NCBI GenBank assembly: GCA_949361645.1
Contig: OX442424.1
Location: forward strand, 880,741-944,740
DNA: 64,000 bases
DNA from: Spongilla lacustris
Lineage: Eukaryota > Porifera > Demospongiae > Spongillida > Spongillidae
Direction: 5' to 3'
The position numbers and the translations under genes are program-made. Positions 1 through 13,400 of this stretch are shown here, piece by piece. The stretch's first letter is position 1, and each line of letters begins with the position of its first letter. The notes below the pieces were generated by a model, which worked only from the letters and a program-made list of their open reading frames with translations, had not been told where the DNA came from and did not search any database.

Positions 1-3000
1 GTGGGTGTGGCCACAATGAATCTGAGTTGTGTGATTGGTGTGGCCATAAGCACATGACATCTTCACAAACGTTAGTGTTAATTTTACAAGCAAACAAGTC
101 AGCCAAGGATCAGATTACATGGAGAAAGGCAAGTTGGTAAGCCATAGTCAAACATGATTGGACTGAAGCTCAACACACAGGGTTGGGTGAAGTTCTACTG
201 TGATAATTTTCAGGTGTGTTACTTGTGTGTGTGGGGGGGTGGGGGGTGGAGGGGTGGGGGGTGGGGGTACCTTGCAGCTCTCGGCCAGGGAGGTTACAGT
301 AGTGGAGAACGCTTCTATATCATTTAAGACTGTCTCATGTTTCTTTAGTAGAGCCTTCAGAGGAGGGCATGGAGAGGGGAAAAGTGTGAGGAGAGGTGGG
401 GAGATGTGTGTGAGGAGAGAGAGGGAGGAGAGAGGGGAGGAGAGAGGGAGAGGAGAGTGGGGGAGATGAGTGTGAGGAGAGGGGAGGAGATGAGATGGGG
501 AACAGAGAGAAAAGGGATGAAGAAGGCACTACAGGTGCCCAGACCTACTTCTGCACTGTCTTCATCTTTGCCATAGTCTCCGCTGCCAACAATGGCTTCC
601 TTCTCCTTCATCCACGACTCCGCCTCATTGGCATCAGCGTAGTACTGGTGCACCTGGAGGGCATTGTCCAGATCCTTCTTCCTCTCCTGAACAGTTTCCT
701 GAAATGAACACAAGTTTCCTAACCTTTAGGATCATGGACACCACACACATATGCACACCTCCAACACAGACATGCACACATATGCACACCTCGACATGCA
801 CACATACCTTCAATTGATCCCACTTGTTGCCAAGCATTGAGGTCTTCTTCCTGATGTCCACAGCCCCAAAGTGCCCCTGGGAGATCATTTTGTCACCATC
901 TGTGCACACCGTGGCTATAAATGACTCGTGACTTGATATCTCGGACTTCATTTCAAAACCATTTTGAATAGAAACAAAATGTTAATTTTTTTTGCAATGC
1001 ATGTGACTAACATGTGACTGTCACATGCTGACTTACCATCAGGGCTTGATGCTTCTTGATCAGGTTCTGGACCCCAATTAGGTCCTTTCCTAGTGAAAGA
1101 GAGGAAGGAGAGTGAAGGGGGAGAAGAAAGGGGGAGTGAAGGGTGTGGAGGAGGAAGAGGGAGTGAAGGGTGTGGAGGAGGAAGGAGGAGTGAAGGGGGT
1201 GGAGGAAGGGAGTGAAGGGGGAGGAGGAGGAAGGAGAGTGAACCTTCTTCCACACATGCCATGACCAGCACAAGGTCATACCTCTGTTCTTCGAGGCAGC
1301 TAATGGTTCCTTCTCTTTAATCCAAGTCTCCTCATCCTCCACATCTCTGAAGAACTTCTGGAGCTGGTAGGAAGCCTCTAGCTTGGTCTTGAGGTTCTTA
1401 AGTGGTATCTACACATCGCCATGCCGCCATTAAGTGACGGGCACTCTGTAACTCCTGGTTCTAACCTGCAGGGCTTCATATCTTGCCACCAGCTCCTTCT
1501 GCCTCTTCTCAATGCCCTCTGAGTCAAAGTGATGTTCAACTGTGAACTGGTTGGCCTGACGATCAAGCGTGTCGATCTGCTCCTGGTGTACTGCTATGTC
1601 TGTCTCCAGCAGGTTGAGTTTCTTCTGAAGCAACTGCACCCCTGACATGTCCTGTGAATGCACACACATGCAAGGTTAGAGTGAGTAAGGTCCTTCAGAT
1701 CCCAGCCAGCCCTACATGCTACACAGAACCACCTTCTCCCACACACCTCCCAAGATCCTTCATCCCCCACACAACACACCTTCCTATCCCACCCACAACA
1801 CTACCCCACCCACACAACACACCTGCCCTACCCCACCCACACAACACACCTTCCCTACCCCACCCACACAACCCACCTTCCCAAGGTCCTCTGTACCCAG
1901 TTGCTTCTCCACCTCATCCAACCAAAGATCTATATCCTTCACAGTGCGGTAGTATTTCTGCTGTTCGCTGGCCTGCTTCAACTTCTGACCTGGGGAGGAG
2001 GATGGTGAGTTGGGGTCACTGCAGGACACGTCAGTATACCTTTGTCTGCAGACAGGACCTCAAGCTCCGCCCACAATTCTCCTATCTCCTTTGCGCGGTT
2101 GTCAATGACCTCAAGTGAGTGGTGGCCTGACCTGATCAGCTCTTGGGCTGACTCGATCACAGTATCGATGCGTCCTTTGTTGGCAAGGAGCTCCCCTTCA
2201 AACGCCTGCTGCTGCTGCACCTTGCCCTCCAAGTTGGTGGGGTCCTGTGGGTGTGGTCCATTAGCCCACCTGCCCCACCCCCAGCTTTGGCACACGCCCA
2301 CTTACCCCACCCTCGGCTTTTGGCACACATCCACCTGCCCCACCCCTGGCTTTTGGCACACGCCCACCTACCCCACCCCCGACTTTGGCACACGCCCACC
2401 TTGTACGTCTCGTCTCCTGCTATCTTCATCTTCTCTGTGATCCATCCCCTTGCCTCTTCTGCATCCTTCAGGAACTGCTGCAGCAGGTGAGCCTCCTCCA
2501 GTACTGCCCTCTTCTTCTGCATATGGATCATCAGGTTGCCACGGGATGACAGGATCTGTACCGAGGGGAAAGCTGCAGTTAAACCTCTCAACCTCACGTT
2601 TAACTCTCCTAGCCAAGAAAGAAAGGCACATCAGAACGATGGAGTATTGAAAGTCTTATCACCAGAGAGTGTTGGCAAAGCTATAAATAATGCTTTCATG
2701 TACACGATCTCTGACAACTCAAATCAGTGAAGTGGTGATTCAGCTGTCAGTACCATGCTTCCTCTCCCCTTCCCCCCCCCCCCCCCCCCCCCCGCCCCTG
2801 CCTTGTGGCCCTAAAGACACACAGTTGTGCAGCCACATTTAAAAAATATATTGTGTGTACATCAAAATTACAATTCTGGTCTAGTTAATTGCACCTGCAT
2901 GTATGCAAGTGTGTACACAGAAGACAGCACATGACAAATAACAGCTACTCAAATGCCCACCACATAAACATATCACTCCTCTCCACACACAATCACACAC

Positions 3001-6000
3001 ACTAACACACACCTCCTCCCCCACACAAAGATCTCACCTCAAGCCTCCTGGCATCCACCTCATCCTTGGCGTAATGACCAGCCTGAACAAGTCTTGTTGC
3101 AGCCTCATCCAGAGCCTAAAGAGAGGGAGGGAAAGAATCCTTGGCAGCAGGGACTACATGGTTCCCCTCTGTCTCAACCTCTGTACCCCTACCTCCCCCT
3201 CTGTACCCCTACCTCCCCTTCTGTACCCCTACCTCCCCATCACACCCCTACCTCTCCATCAGCCCCTCCCCCACCTACCTTGAACTTCTCTTCCTGTGCT
3301 GCCATGGTCTTTTCAAAGTCTCCCTGCTTCTTAAGCAGAGCTTCAGTTGTGTCCAGAGAGTCCCCAACGTCCTCCGTGGCCAGTACAGCCTGGGGATGAG
3401 GGAGGGAGGGAGGGAGGGAGGGAGGGAGGGAGGGAGGGAGGGAGGGAGGGAGGGAGGGAGGGAGGGAGGGAGGGAGGGAGGGAGGGAGGGAGGGAGGGAG
3501 GGAGGGAGGGAGGGAGGGAGGGAGGGAGGGAGGGAGGGAGGGAGGGAGGGAGGGAGGGAGGGAGGGAGGGAGGGAGGGAGGGAGGGAGGGAGGGAGGGAG
3601 GGAGGGAGGGAGGGAGGGAGGGAGGGAGGGAGGGAGGGAGGGAGGGAGGGAGGGAGGGAGGGAGGGAGGGAGGGAGGGAGGGAGGGAGGGAGGGAGGAGC
3701 CACAGGTGAGAATGGGAAGCCATGCCCCCTTGCCCTGCCCTCACCTCTTGCTTGGTGACCCAGTTATTGGTCTGCTCAGCGTCCCTCATGAACACCTGGA
3801 GGTCCATACACTGCTCAAACTCCGCCTTCCTGCTCTCCCAGGAGCCTAGCAGTGAGGACCGTCCGTTGGAAAGGGCTTGGAGCTGATGGGGAGGAGGGAA
3901 AAATGACACGCCCACCCAACTACCTCCTCCTTGACATAGCAAACTCACACATTCCTTCACCTCCTCTGAGGCATAGTGACCAGATGAGATAAGGCCTTGA
4001 CCGAATAGGGTGGTCACCTTGAAGTTGTCCTCCTGTGCATCTATCTCACCCTGGGGAAGGTGGGGGGAGGAGGGAGAGGGGAAGGGAGGGAAGTGGAGGG
4101 AGAAGGGGAGGGAGAAGGGAAGGGGAGGTTGGGGGAGGGAGGGAGGGGAGGGAGAAGGGAAGGGAGGGATGGCTGCATTAAGTCCCAGGTCCTATCATAC
4201 TGTGTTGCATGGCCCAGGTCCTATCCAACCTTGTGGGTGTGTGCAGCTGGTCTACATGTAGCTAAACCCAACTGGCTATTTGTCAACCTTTCCCCTATCA
4301 CCTCATACCCTACATATCCCCCACACCTGCATATCCCCACCTTACACCCTACATGTCCCACCTCACACCCTACACATCCCTCCCCCCTCCTCACACCCTA
4401 CACATTCCTCACCCCCACCTTATACCCTACACATTCCTCACCCCCACCTCACACCCTACACATCCCTCCCCCCTCCTCACACCCTACACATTCCTCACCC
4501 CCACCTCACACCCTACACATCCCTCCCCCCTCCTCACACCCTACACATTCCTCACTCCCACCTTATACCCTACACATCCCCACCTCACCCCCACCTCACA
4601 CCCTACACATTCCCCTCACCTTCCTCTCCCGATGCCTTTGTTGCAAGGCTTCGGCACCTGCCACATCCTTGGCCAGCTCGTCAGCTGATATCAGCGCCTT
4701 CATATCACTCACCCATGACAGCAGTTCCCTGGGGGTGGGGGGGGGGGGGGGGGTGGACATGAGAGCAGCAGGTGTGGGGGGGACATGAGCAGCAGGTGTG
4801 GGGGGACATGAGCAGCAGGTGTGGGGGACATGAGAGCAGAAGGTGTGGGGGGGACATGAGAGCAGCAGGTGTGGGGGGACATGAGAGCAGCAGGTATGGG
4901 GGGGGGGGACATGAGAGCAGCAGGTGTGGGGGGACATGAGAGCAGCAGATGTGGGGGGACATGAGAGCAGCAGGTGTGGGGGGGACATGAGAGCAGCAGG
5001 TGTGGGGGGGACATGAGAGCAGCAGGTGTGGGGGGACATGAGAGCAGCAGGTGTGGGGGAGACATGAGCAGCAGGTGTGGGGGAGACATGAGAGCAGCAG
5101 GTGTGGGGGGGACATGAGAGCAGCAGGTGTGGGGGGACATGAGAGCAGCAGGTGTGGGGGGACATGAGAGCAGCAGGTGTGGGGGGACATGAGAGCAGCA
5201 GGTGTGGGGGGACATGAGAGCAGCAGGTGTGGGGGGGACATGAGAGCAGCAGGTGTGGGGGGGACATGAGAGCAGCAGATGTGGGGGGGACATGAGAGCA
5301 GCAGGTGTGGGGGGGACATGAGAGCAGCAGGTGTCCACAGACATGTATAGCAAACAGGGTTTTAGACCACTAACCGCTGGTCTGCAAGAAACTTCTGAAA
5401 TTTCAAAGCATCCTCCAATCTTGTGCCACGTTTGGAAGCCTGTAAACATTTTATAAATAAAAACTCCAAGAGCCAGTAGGGTCTAGTATGCAAAGGTGTT
5501 TAACCTTTGTATAAACACATGCACTCACTTCTACTTGAACGCATAAAACACACACACGCACATGCACACCTTGTGTTTAACTCCTTCCCATAGTCCGACT
5601 ATCTCTGCTTGCTTTGCAGCTATCTGGTCAGTACTCTCTTGGTGATTCTTCTGTAGATTCACAGCCTCCTCTCCGAGAGAAGTGACCTTGACACATTTGC
5701 AATCAACCGTAAAATTTTTGGCAGGGCAAGCCGTCATTATTTTAAAAACACTCTTCAGTCACCTTGTCCTCCAGCGCCGCTAGCTCCCTCTCCAAGCCTT
5801 CGTGTCTCCTCTGCAGGGCCTGAACGCTGGCCAAGTCCCTCCCATAGTCATCAGACATCAGAGCTGTGTCCTTCTCGTTCATCCAGCTCTTTGTCTCGTC
5901 CGCCTCTCTGTGTCAAATGCACACCACACGTACGCTATCTCACACACACGAAACTGGAGTTGCGTTGTTCGATTCACCTGTTGAACTTTTGTATCTCGTG

Positions 6001-7363
6001 AGCACCCACCAGCTTCTCCTGTCGCAACTGCGCCAGACCCCGGAGCTCCTTCCATGCCTGGTTCAGAGCTTCTTGCCGCGTTCTGATCAGTTCGGCGTCC
6101 GGATGATTCTCTTCTATCAGCTGCTCTGCCAATTTGTTGATGCTGGAGATGCGAGTTTCGTTCGCTTGCAGGTCCTATTAGAATGTGCAGGGGTTATAAA
6201 GTCTATAATTAAGACGTATTTAAATATAATTAAATGAGCGATGAGAAATTCGATTTCAGTGTTCGTAATCGTACCCGAAAAAATCCCCTCCTTTCATATA
6301 ACGGATGGCTGGAGAGTAGGGAGTCAGGGACTCAGGGTTCGTTCACACAGTGACACCACCTTATTAAAACCAGTGGCAGTGGCGATAGATCAGATCAGAT
6401 CATCTATCGTACGCTACAATACAACTGGTCCCCAGACTAATTCGCGTTCTCTCTTTTTATTGTTTACAAAATAGCATGGTCTTTTTTAAAAAATTAGTGA
6501 TCCGTTTTTCCTCCACCAACATCATTCAGAGGTTTTACATATAGACCGTATGTCTTCAAGGCCACCCTGGTCGCATTTAAGTGCCTGTCCTGAATTACAT
6601 CTAGCTAGAGTGCTTTTGGTAAACTGGCATGTGTGGTTCTCACCTTCAGAAAGTCGTCAAAGTTCTTCTGCAACATTTCGACGTGCTCCAAATCCTTACC
6701 CATCTCATCGGAGCTTGCGACAGCTTTCCTGTCAGATATCCACGCAGCTACTTCGTCCGCCTCTCTCACAAATTCCTCTCTCTTCTGTGCGTCTTGTAGC
6801 TTTTGGCGTTTGTCGCCTGATATTTCAAGCAAGCTTCTCCACAGAGCGGTAATTTCATCCAGCCTGACCTGCGCACAACGGATCCCAAGTCGGACATGTC
6901 GCATACACACACGACTCTTCTCTCACCTGAATTGCTTCGCTTGCAAAGTGACCATGCGATATCATAGTTTTTCCAGTGTTTTGGAAAGAGGCAATAGAGT
7001 TCTCGTGTGCAGCTACCTCTGCCTCGAACGCTTGATGTTTTTGGATCTTAGCCTGCATGCATGCAACGAAAATGTCGCTAAACGGAAATTCTGTCGCTCC
7101 CATCAGGCCGAGCTGGTTACCTGAAGGTTTGCCCGGTCCTTATATGATTCATCGGATGCAATGCGCGTCTTCTCGTTTACCCATGCCTCTAACTCGTCGG
7201 CGTCTCTCCTAAACTGCTGAAACTTTCGAGCGCTCTCCAGCTTATCTTTCCTTCTCTTTGCTGCATCTTTAAATTCCTCGTACCTTTCGAGCACCTGTAC
7301 CCTCCTAAGCCGGATAGCTTCGACAGAGTCCTGCCGCAAAGACCCCGGAGTCTGTTCGGCCAT
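1..7363 (-). CDS. SPTAN1: Alpha-spectrin, 5' part (partial; continues beyond window start)
   Basis: This is the membrane-skeleton protein that pairs with beta-spectrin and actin under the plasma membrane. The N-terminus starts [13 protein letters not shown] and leads into spectrin repeats with the family signatures [51 protein letters not shown] and [14 protein letters not shown], in the same order as human SPTAN1. At least 21 exons are visible on the minus strand, roughly 7363-7122, 7055-6927, 6867-6645, 6175-5980, 5907-5762, 5690-5570, 5440-5375, 4730-4620, 4050-3945, 3885-3745, 3390-3280, 3115-3040, 2555-2400, 2245-2040, 1990-1880, 1652-1467, 1397-1282, 1092-1037, 948-811, 700-532 and 355-272. 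They cover about the first 1000 residues; the SH3 domain and C-terminal EF hands lie outside. Several introns consist almost entirely of tandem repeats. Exon borders are approximate; the family assignment is very secure. Confidence 0.95.
2250..2400. repeat. Minisatellite at a spectrin splice donor
   Basis: Degenerate units of about 28-36 bp containing CGCCCACCTACCCCACCCC run from the donor of the exon ending near 2400 almost to the next exon. On the coding strand the donor itself (AAG|GTGGGCGTG) begins the first unit. Confidence 0.8.
3150..3265. repeat. Short minisatellite at a spectrin splice donor
   Basis: About five units of the 20-bp type CTGTACCCCTACCTCCCC. On the coding strand the donor AAG|GTAGGTGGGGG opens the array. 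Confidence 0.75.
3397..3697. repeat. (GGGA)n tetranucleotide array, about 75 copies
   Basis: A nearly perfect GGGA/TCCC array of about 300 bp inside a spectrin intron. Read on the coding strand it is an uninterrupted pyrimidine tract ending roughly 10 bp before the acceptor at about 3390, so it replaces the normal polypyrimidine tract. The long GREGGREG open frames here are only translations of the array. Confidence 0.97.
4060..4165. repeat. Purine-rich array next to a spectrin acceptor
   Basis: Irregular GGGAGGGGAAGGGAGGGAGAA units lie directly upstream, on the coding strand, of the acceptor of the exon ending near 4050, where they read as polypyrimidine. Confidence 0.65.
4290..4618. repeat. 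Minisatellite at a spectrin splice donor
   Basis: Alternating units such as CACACCCTACACATTCCTCA and CACACCCTACACATCCCTCC fill the intron next to the exon at 4730-4620. The first unit begins at the donor AAG|GTGAGGGGAATG on the coding strand. Confidence 0.85.
4738..5332. repeat. 25-bp minisatellite next to a spectrin acceptor
   Basis: About 23 tandem copies of GACATGAGAGCAGCAGGTG plus a variable G run, about 25 bp per unit, then a run of about 14 G. It fills the intron between exons 5440-5375 and 4730-4620. On the coding strand the array and its C run end directly at the acceptor CCCCCAG of the downstream exon. Confidence 0.95.
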
Positions 7364-7468
7364 TTGGTAAGCGTATAAACGGTTAAAAGGAGGCGTATCT
7401 CCTCACGGTCCGTGTTTGCGCGCGCGCTGCGTTACGTATTACGTCACGCTACTAAATAATTATGAGTC
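7364..7468. promoter_or_regulatory. Shared divergent promoter, alpha-spectrin / DokA
   Basis: Only 105 bp separate the spectrin start codon (7363, minus) from the proposed DokA start (7469, plus). The spacer is GC-rich with a GCGCGCGCG run and contains TTACGTCA, a match to the CRE/ATF half-site family. Promoter function is inferred from position. Confidence 0.5.
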
Positions 7469-10400
7469 ATGCAGCCTGAGGTTGTGACGGAGGTAAGATG
7501 GAGTGTTGAGTGATACCATTGCGTGCCTTGGGTTCACTCTCCAATACGTAAAATCGACTGGCAGTGCGTTGTAAGTAGTTCATCGGCTAGTATCTTACTA
7601 ACTGCGTAAGAACTGTTTTTTTTTTTATTTAAATTTAAATTTTCGGGGGGGGGGGGGGGGGGGGGGGGAAGATAAGAAAGATAATGTGTATATCGTCCAT
7701 TCAAGTCGTTTGTGAAGCGTCTAGGATGTTGGCGGGCAGATGTCCATCAACTTTTGTTTATTCAATCATCCGTTTGGCATCTGCTCTTCCTGTCAGGGCG
7801 TTCTTGAGCTAGGAAAGAATCCCACAAGTACCTCACGTAAGGACTGGAAGCCAAGGCTCTTTGTACTGAAATGGTACGCGACCACGGATAGGTCCACTTT
7901 GGACTATTACAAGGATACCAAGAAGCGGTGGCAGAAGCAGGACGCTGTGGGCGTGGCGTCCCTGTGGCCCGCCTTCTCGGTGTCCCTGGCCCACTCGTGC
8001 GCCTACAAATTCACTATCCAACTCCAGACTGCGGAGAGTGTCTTGTACCTCGCATGTGACACTGAAGACAGCATGATACAATGGCTGAACCAAATACAGA
8101 TGCAACGGAAGCTTGATCCACCCAAGCCAGGTGAGATATAGTGTGTGTGTATGTGTGTGAGGGTCAGTCTGTGTAGGCTCGTAGCAAGGGGTGGGGGGGG
8201 GGGGGGGGGGGAAACCGGGGCGACCAAATACATGGGAGGGGCCTAGAGCCTGGCCCACAGTATCAGTGTATATAGCAATAAAGTTTGCTATCTGGTCCTT
8301 GTGGGCAAAGATAGTTCAATCAGGAAGTACGTTAGTACTCCCCATGTAGGATTTGAGTGTCATGAAATGATTAGCCCCCCCCCCCCATCGCATTAATTAA
8401 AGTTACCAATGTGCACGACCTACAGTACTACTCCAATAGCTGCACATCTTTTTTATACGTCCATGTGATGGAGGTGGTGACTGAGAGGGGGTACTTTGAT
8501 CGTGTGTAGCAAAGATGGCGACAATAGGATTTATGTCAGTTAGTTATAAACATCAACAATTCAGACCAAATAGCATATTAGAACAAGCCACAATTTTGTT
8601 TTACCATCCTACGCGGCGTGTGTATTTCTGGAATAATCGGTGCGGTTTGAATGGAGAATCACTACATTAACAAAGTTCAGGCGCAATGCAGGGTCAGTGG
8701 GTGTGTGGTCGCTTGCCTGTGGCACCTGATAAGTAGCCAAAGCATTCAAATAAATTAATGCACAGCAGACTTACACTTGGTATCCTACTAATAACATTCA
8801 CCCCATGCACTCAAATTTTGTTATTGATGCAAACAAGTTATGTGAGTGGTATTGGTAGCTGATCGTGAGATGGAGGGTGCAGGTGGCTGAGATGGAGGGT
8901 GCAGGTGGCTGAGATGAGGGTACAGGTGGCTGAGATGAGGGTGCAGGTGGCTGAGATGAGGGTGCAGGTGGCTGAGATGAGGCTGAGATGAGGGTGCAGG
9001 TGGCTGAGATGAGGGTACAGGTGGCTGAGATGAGGGTGCAGGTGGCTGAGATGAGGGTACAGGTGGCTGAGATGAGGGTACAGGTGGCTGAGATGAGGGT
9101 GCAGGTGGCTGAGATGAGGGTGCAGGTGGCTGAGATGAGGGTGCAGGTGGCTGAGATGAGGGTGCAGGTGGCTGAGATGAGGGTGCAGGTGGCTGAGATG
9201 AGGGTACAGGTGGCTGAGATGAGGGTGCAGGTGGCTGAGATGAGGGTGCAGGTGGCTGAGATGAGGGTGCAGGTGGCTGAGATGAGGGTGCAGGTGGCTG
9301 AGATGAGGGTGCAGGTGGCTGAGATGAGGGTGCAGGTGGCTGAGATGAGGGTGCAGGTGGCTGAGATGAGGGTGCAGGTGGCTGAGATGAGGGTGCAGGT
9401 GGCTGAGATGAGGGTGCAGGTGGCTGAGATGAGGGTGCAGGTGGCTGAGATGAGGGTGCAGGTGGCTGAGATGAGGGTGCAGGTGGCTGAGATGAGGCTG
9501 GTACTGCATAGTAGCTGAGTCTGGTACAGGTGGCTGAGATCTCTCAAAGGTGGGCCTTGGTGATAAAGTTTCAAAAAGCATTGCTGATTCCCTAATTTAG
9601 CTTGTAAGTGCTGCTTTGACAACAGCTCACCGATATCATCAATTGGTGGTACTTGGCCGATATCATTGGTGGTACTTGGCCGATATCATTGGTGGTACTT
9701 GGCCGATATCATTGGTGGTACTTGGCAAAGTGACAACTTTTAAAATAGCACTTTATGGCACTGATGTTTTGCAATTGCATCCTTCCAAAATTTTGGAAAA
9801 TCCGTTTCGAACAAATGCACCAAGAAAGCAGCTCGTTGTTTCACTTTCTTTCATGGCCTTCACACAAACAAACAACATTGCACTTTTCATTGTGATGCAG
9901 CCAGTTGTGGTTTTGAAACCACTTCGGCTGGAACAAGCGCTTAACAACCACTTCCTGGCCAAACTCCCATTTAGGAAATTCTGTATCAGCAGGTTGATGA
10001 GGTGACTCACCTATGAACAGGTTGATGAGGTGACTCACCTATGTCTGGTACAGAAAGCACACTGCCACTCGTCCACTTAAAATTTACTGGATGAACAGTG
10101 CAGTGCTGCCTGAACCGAACTAACCAATCACTTCACCTACACTTACTTGCTGCAGCTGAACTGAGAACTTGATCTGATTCGTGAACCTATGATCAAAACT
10201 GAACAGCACAATGCTGACTGCAGCTGAACCGAGAACTTGATCACAACACTCAAAACAGGCCTGGTACAGGGCACATGGATTAATGGAATGGCTGGCACAG
10301 CTATTGCATTAACTAGCACTATAGATAATCTTTGGTCACCCTCGTGGTCACCTAGACTTTTTCACCATATGGTTAGTTCCGTGCATAATTACATTATTAA

Positions 10401-13400
10401 AGTCTTTAAGGAATAAAATCTCCTCAAAAAAGTGGGGTGGCTATAACATTCGCCAATTGTGCTACCGGTAAAGCTATGTCTCGTCACGCAACTTTTAGTT
10501 TCTGGTGACTTTGCCATCTTGTAGACATATTGATTTGGAATCTCAGTCTTGCAACGTATTACACTTTGACCCATTGTGATAACAGACTGTGAATGGGACC
10601 ATTTGTAAGTACTTTACCGGTTGAGATAAGAGGCAAACGACAATGCCAACAGAGTGTGGTTTTTTGCTTATAATTAATATGCACGCAAATACAAAACGAG
10701 GCTGCTGGGCTAGAGGCGCTACTCATGAGGAGGGCTGTGCACTAGGATCCTCTGAGGCTAGCCAAGCTACTCGTGAGGAGGGCTATGCACTAGGATCCTC
10801 TGAGGCTAGAGGCGCTACTCATGAGGAGGGCTGTGCACTAGGATCCTCTGAGGCTAGCCAAGCTACTCATGAGGAGAGCTGTGCACTAGGATCCTCTGAG
10901 GCTACTCGTGAGGAGGGCTGTGCACTAGGATCCTCTGAGGCTAGCCAAGCTACTCGTGAGGAGGGCTGTGCACTAGGATCCTCTGAGGCTAGAGGCGCTA
11001 CTCATGAGGAGGGCTGTGCACTAGGATCCTCTGAGGCTAGAGGCGCTACTCGTGAGGAGGGCTGTGCACTAGGATCCTCTGAGGCTAGCCAAGCTACTCA
11101 TGAGGAGGGCTGTGCACTAGGATCCTCTGAGGCTAGCCAAGCTACTCATGAGGAGGGCTGTGCACTAGGATCCTCTGAGGCTAGCCAAGCTACTCATGAG
11201 GAGGGCTGTGCACTAGGATCCTCTGAGGCTAGCCAAGCTACTCATGAGGAGGGCTGTGCACTAGGATCCTCTGAGGCTAGCCAAGCTACTCATGAGGAGG
11301 GCTGTGCACTAGGATCCTCTGAGGCTAGCCAAGCTACTCATGAGGAGGGCTGTGCACTAGGATCCTCTGAGGCTAGCCAAGCTACTCGTGAGGAGGGCTG
11401 TGCACTAGGATCCTCTGAGGCTAGCCAAGCTACTCGTGAGGAGGGCTGTGCACTAGGATCCTCTGAGGCTAGCCAAGCTACTCATGAGGAGGGCTGTGCA
11501 CTAGGATCCTCTGAGGCTAGCCAAGCTACTCGTGAGGAGGGCTGTGCACTAGGATCCTCTGAGGCTAGCCAAGCTACTCGTAAGGAGGGCTGTGCACTAG
11601 GATCCTCTGAGGCTAGAGGCGCTACTCGTGAGGAGGGCTGTGCACTAGGATCCTCTGAGGCTAGAGGCGCTACTCGTGAGGAGGGCTGTGCACTAGGATC
11701 CTCTGAGGCTAGCTAAGCTACTCATGAGGAGGGCTGTGCACTAGGATCCTCTGAGGCTAGCCAAGCTACTCGTGAGGAGGGCTGTGCACTAGGATCCTCT
11801 GAGGCTAGAGACGCTACTCATTAGGAGGGCTGTGCACTAGGATCCTCTGAGGCTAGCCAAGCTACTCATGAGGAGGGCTGTGCACTAGGATCCTCTGAGG
11901 CTAGCCAAGCTACTCGTGAGGAGGGCTGTGCACTAGGATCCTCTGAGGCTAGCCAAGCTACTCGTGAGGAGGGCTGTGCACTAGGATCCTCTGAGGCTAG
12001 CCAAGCTACTCATGAGGAGGGCTGTGCACTAGGATCCTCTGAGGCTAGCCAAGCTACTCGTGAGGAGGGCTGTGCACTAGGATCCTCTGAGGCTAGAGGC
12101 GCTACTCATGAGGAGGGCTGTGCACTAGGATCCTCTGAGGCTAGCCAAGCTACTCGTGAGGAGGGCTGTGCACTAGGATCCTCTGAGGCTAGAGGCGCTA
12201 CTCGTGAGGAGGGCTGTGCACTAGGATCCTCTGAGGCTAGCCAAGCTACTCGTGAGGAGGGCTGTGCACTAGGATCCTCTGAGGCTAGCCAAGGTGCATG
12301 CACACCCAGAGCCATCTTGGCAAAGTCGGTGGATTCCAGCCTCAGCACAGTCCTCCTCTGCCTTCTTGCTAAAACTGGAGCTGCTTGCCACAAGCGCAAT
12401 TTTTAGGCCTTTCAGCTGCTCAGTAATATCCTCAGGGTTGCTAGTAAACAGTAGTAAACAGGTGTATTTTTGACATTTGAATGCAATATTAAAAAGTTGT
12501 AATAACACTTGGACTAAGGCATGTGTTACTGATTGTTGAAAACATTTGGTAAAAGCTGTTTCTTACTAGTCAGGTGCAGGGATAGTTTTACGGGTTATAT
12601 TGCGGTTGCTGCTATATTTGTACCTTCGCAATTCATGAAATGTTTGGGTACTTCGAGTTTCAGCACAAGCATTTTGATTGTATTGTCCAATACTGTATAA
12701 ATCCCTCATTGCAAAGCATACATCAGTTAATGGAGTAGTTATCGTAGTTTTTCCAATACTTTAGAGCAATTAGTAGCCTGTCCTACGTGTAGACCTAGAT
12801 TATCCTACAATGGCTACATGTAGGTTTTGAATATAGCACACTTGCAAATACATGCATGAGGCAAAAAAATAATAATGAAACCATAACAGTAAAAAAAAAA
12901 AAATGAACGTGTCAAACTCATCAAGAGATGCAATAGTATTACTTGGACGAATTCAGATGCTCTTCAAAGCATGTTTGTTTCCCTGGGTTACAGAAAGCTA
13001 CAATTCTGTGTGAGGCTATATCACTGCAAAGTGAACAATAATAAGAACACTTCTTTAGAACACGTATTGCAACGACGTTGGCATTTCCCAGTAGTCTCCT
13101 GGTATTGTGGTAATGAACTCAACAATAAGCATTTATGTACAGCCTGCTGCATGAAGAAATAAGAGGATAAAGGCAATGAATAGGTGTGCTACCACATATG
13201 CCTACCTACATTATCTATATCCTGGTTCCCATGGCGCTCTTCAACATCCAGAAACTCATTGTTAATCAATTGATAAGCAAGCTGTCCAATAAATGTGGTG
13301 AAGTCTACTTCATCTAATCCCATGTGGAGTTCACTCTGCTCAGACTTGTAGGCAAGATATGCCTCTGTAACAATCATTCCGAGAATTGACCCAAACAGCC

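Noticed and set aside
3141..4017. Long open frames rich in GREGGREG or PSLPPSLP
   Set aside because: They are translations of the GGGA tetranucleotide array inside a spectrin intron; real spectrin exons lie on either side.
8838..9622. 274- and 247-residue frames of TLISATC/HPHLSHL repeats
   Set aside because: 21-bp minisatellite read in several frames on both strands with no domain or splice support.
10643..11716. 357-residue open frame of [16 protein letters not shown] repeats
   Set aside because: Direct translation of the 48-bp array; the array goes on for 12 more units with stop codons in the same frame.
10714..12293. Possible CRISPR-like array
   Set aside because: Units are contiguous without unique spacers and the genome is eukaryotic.
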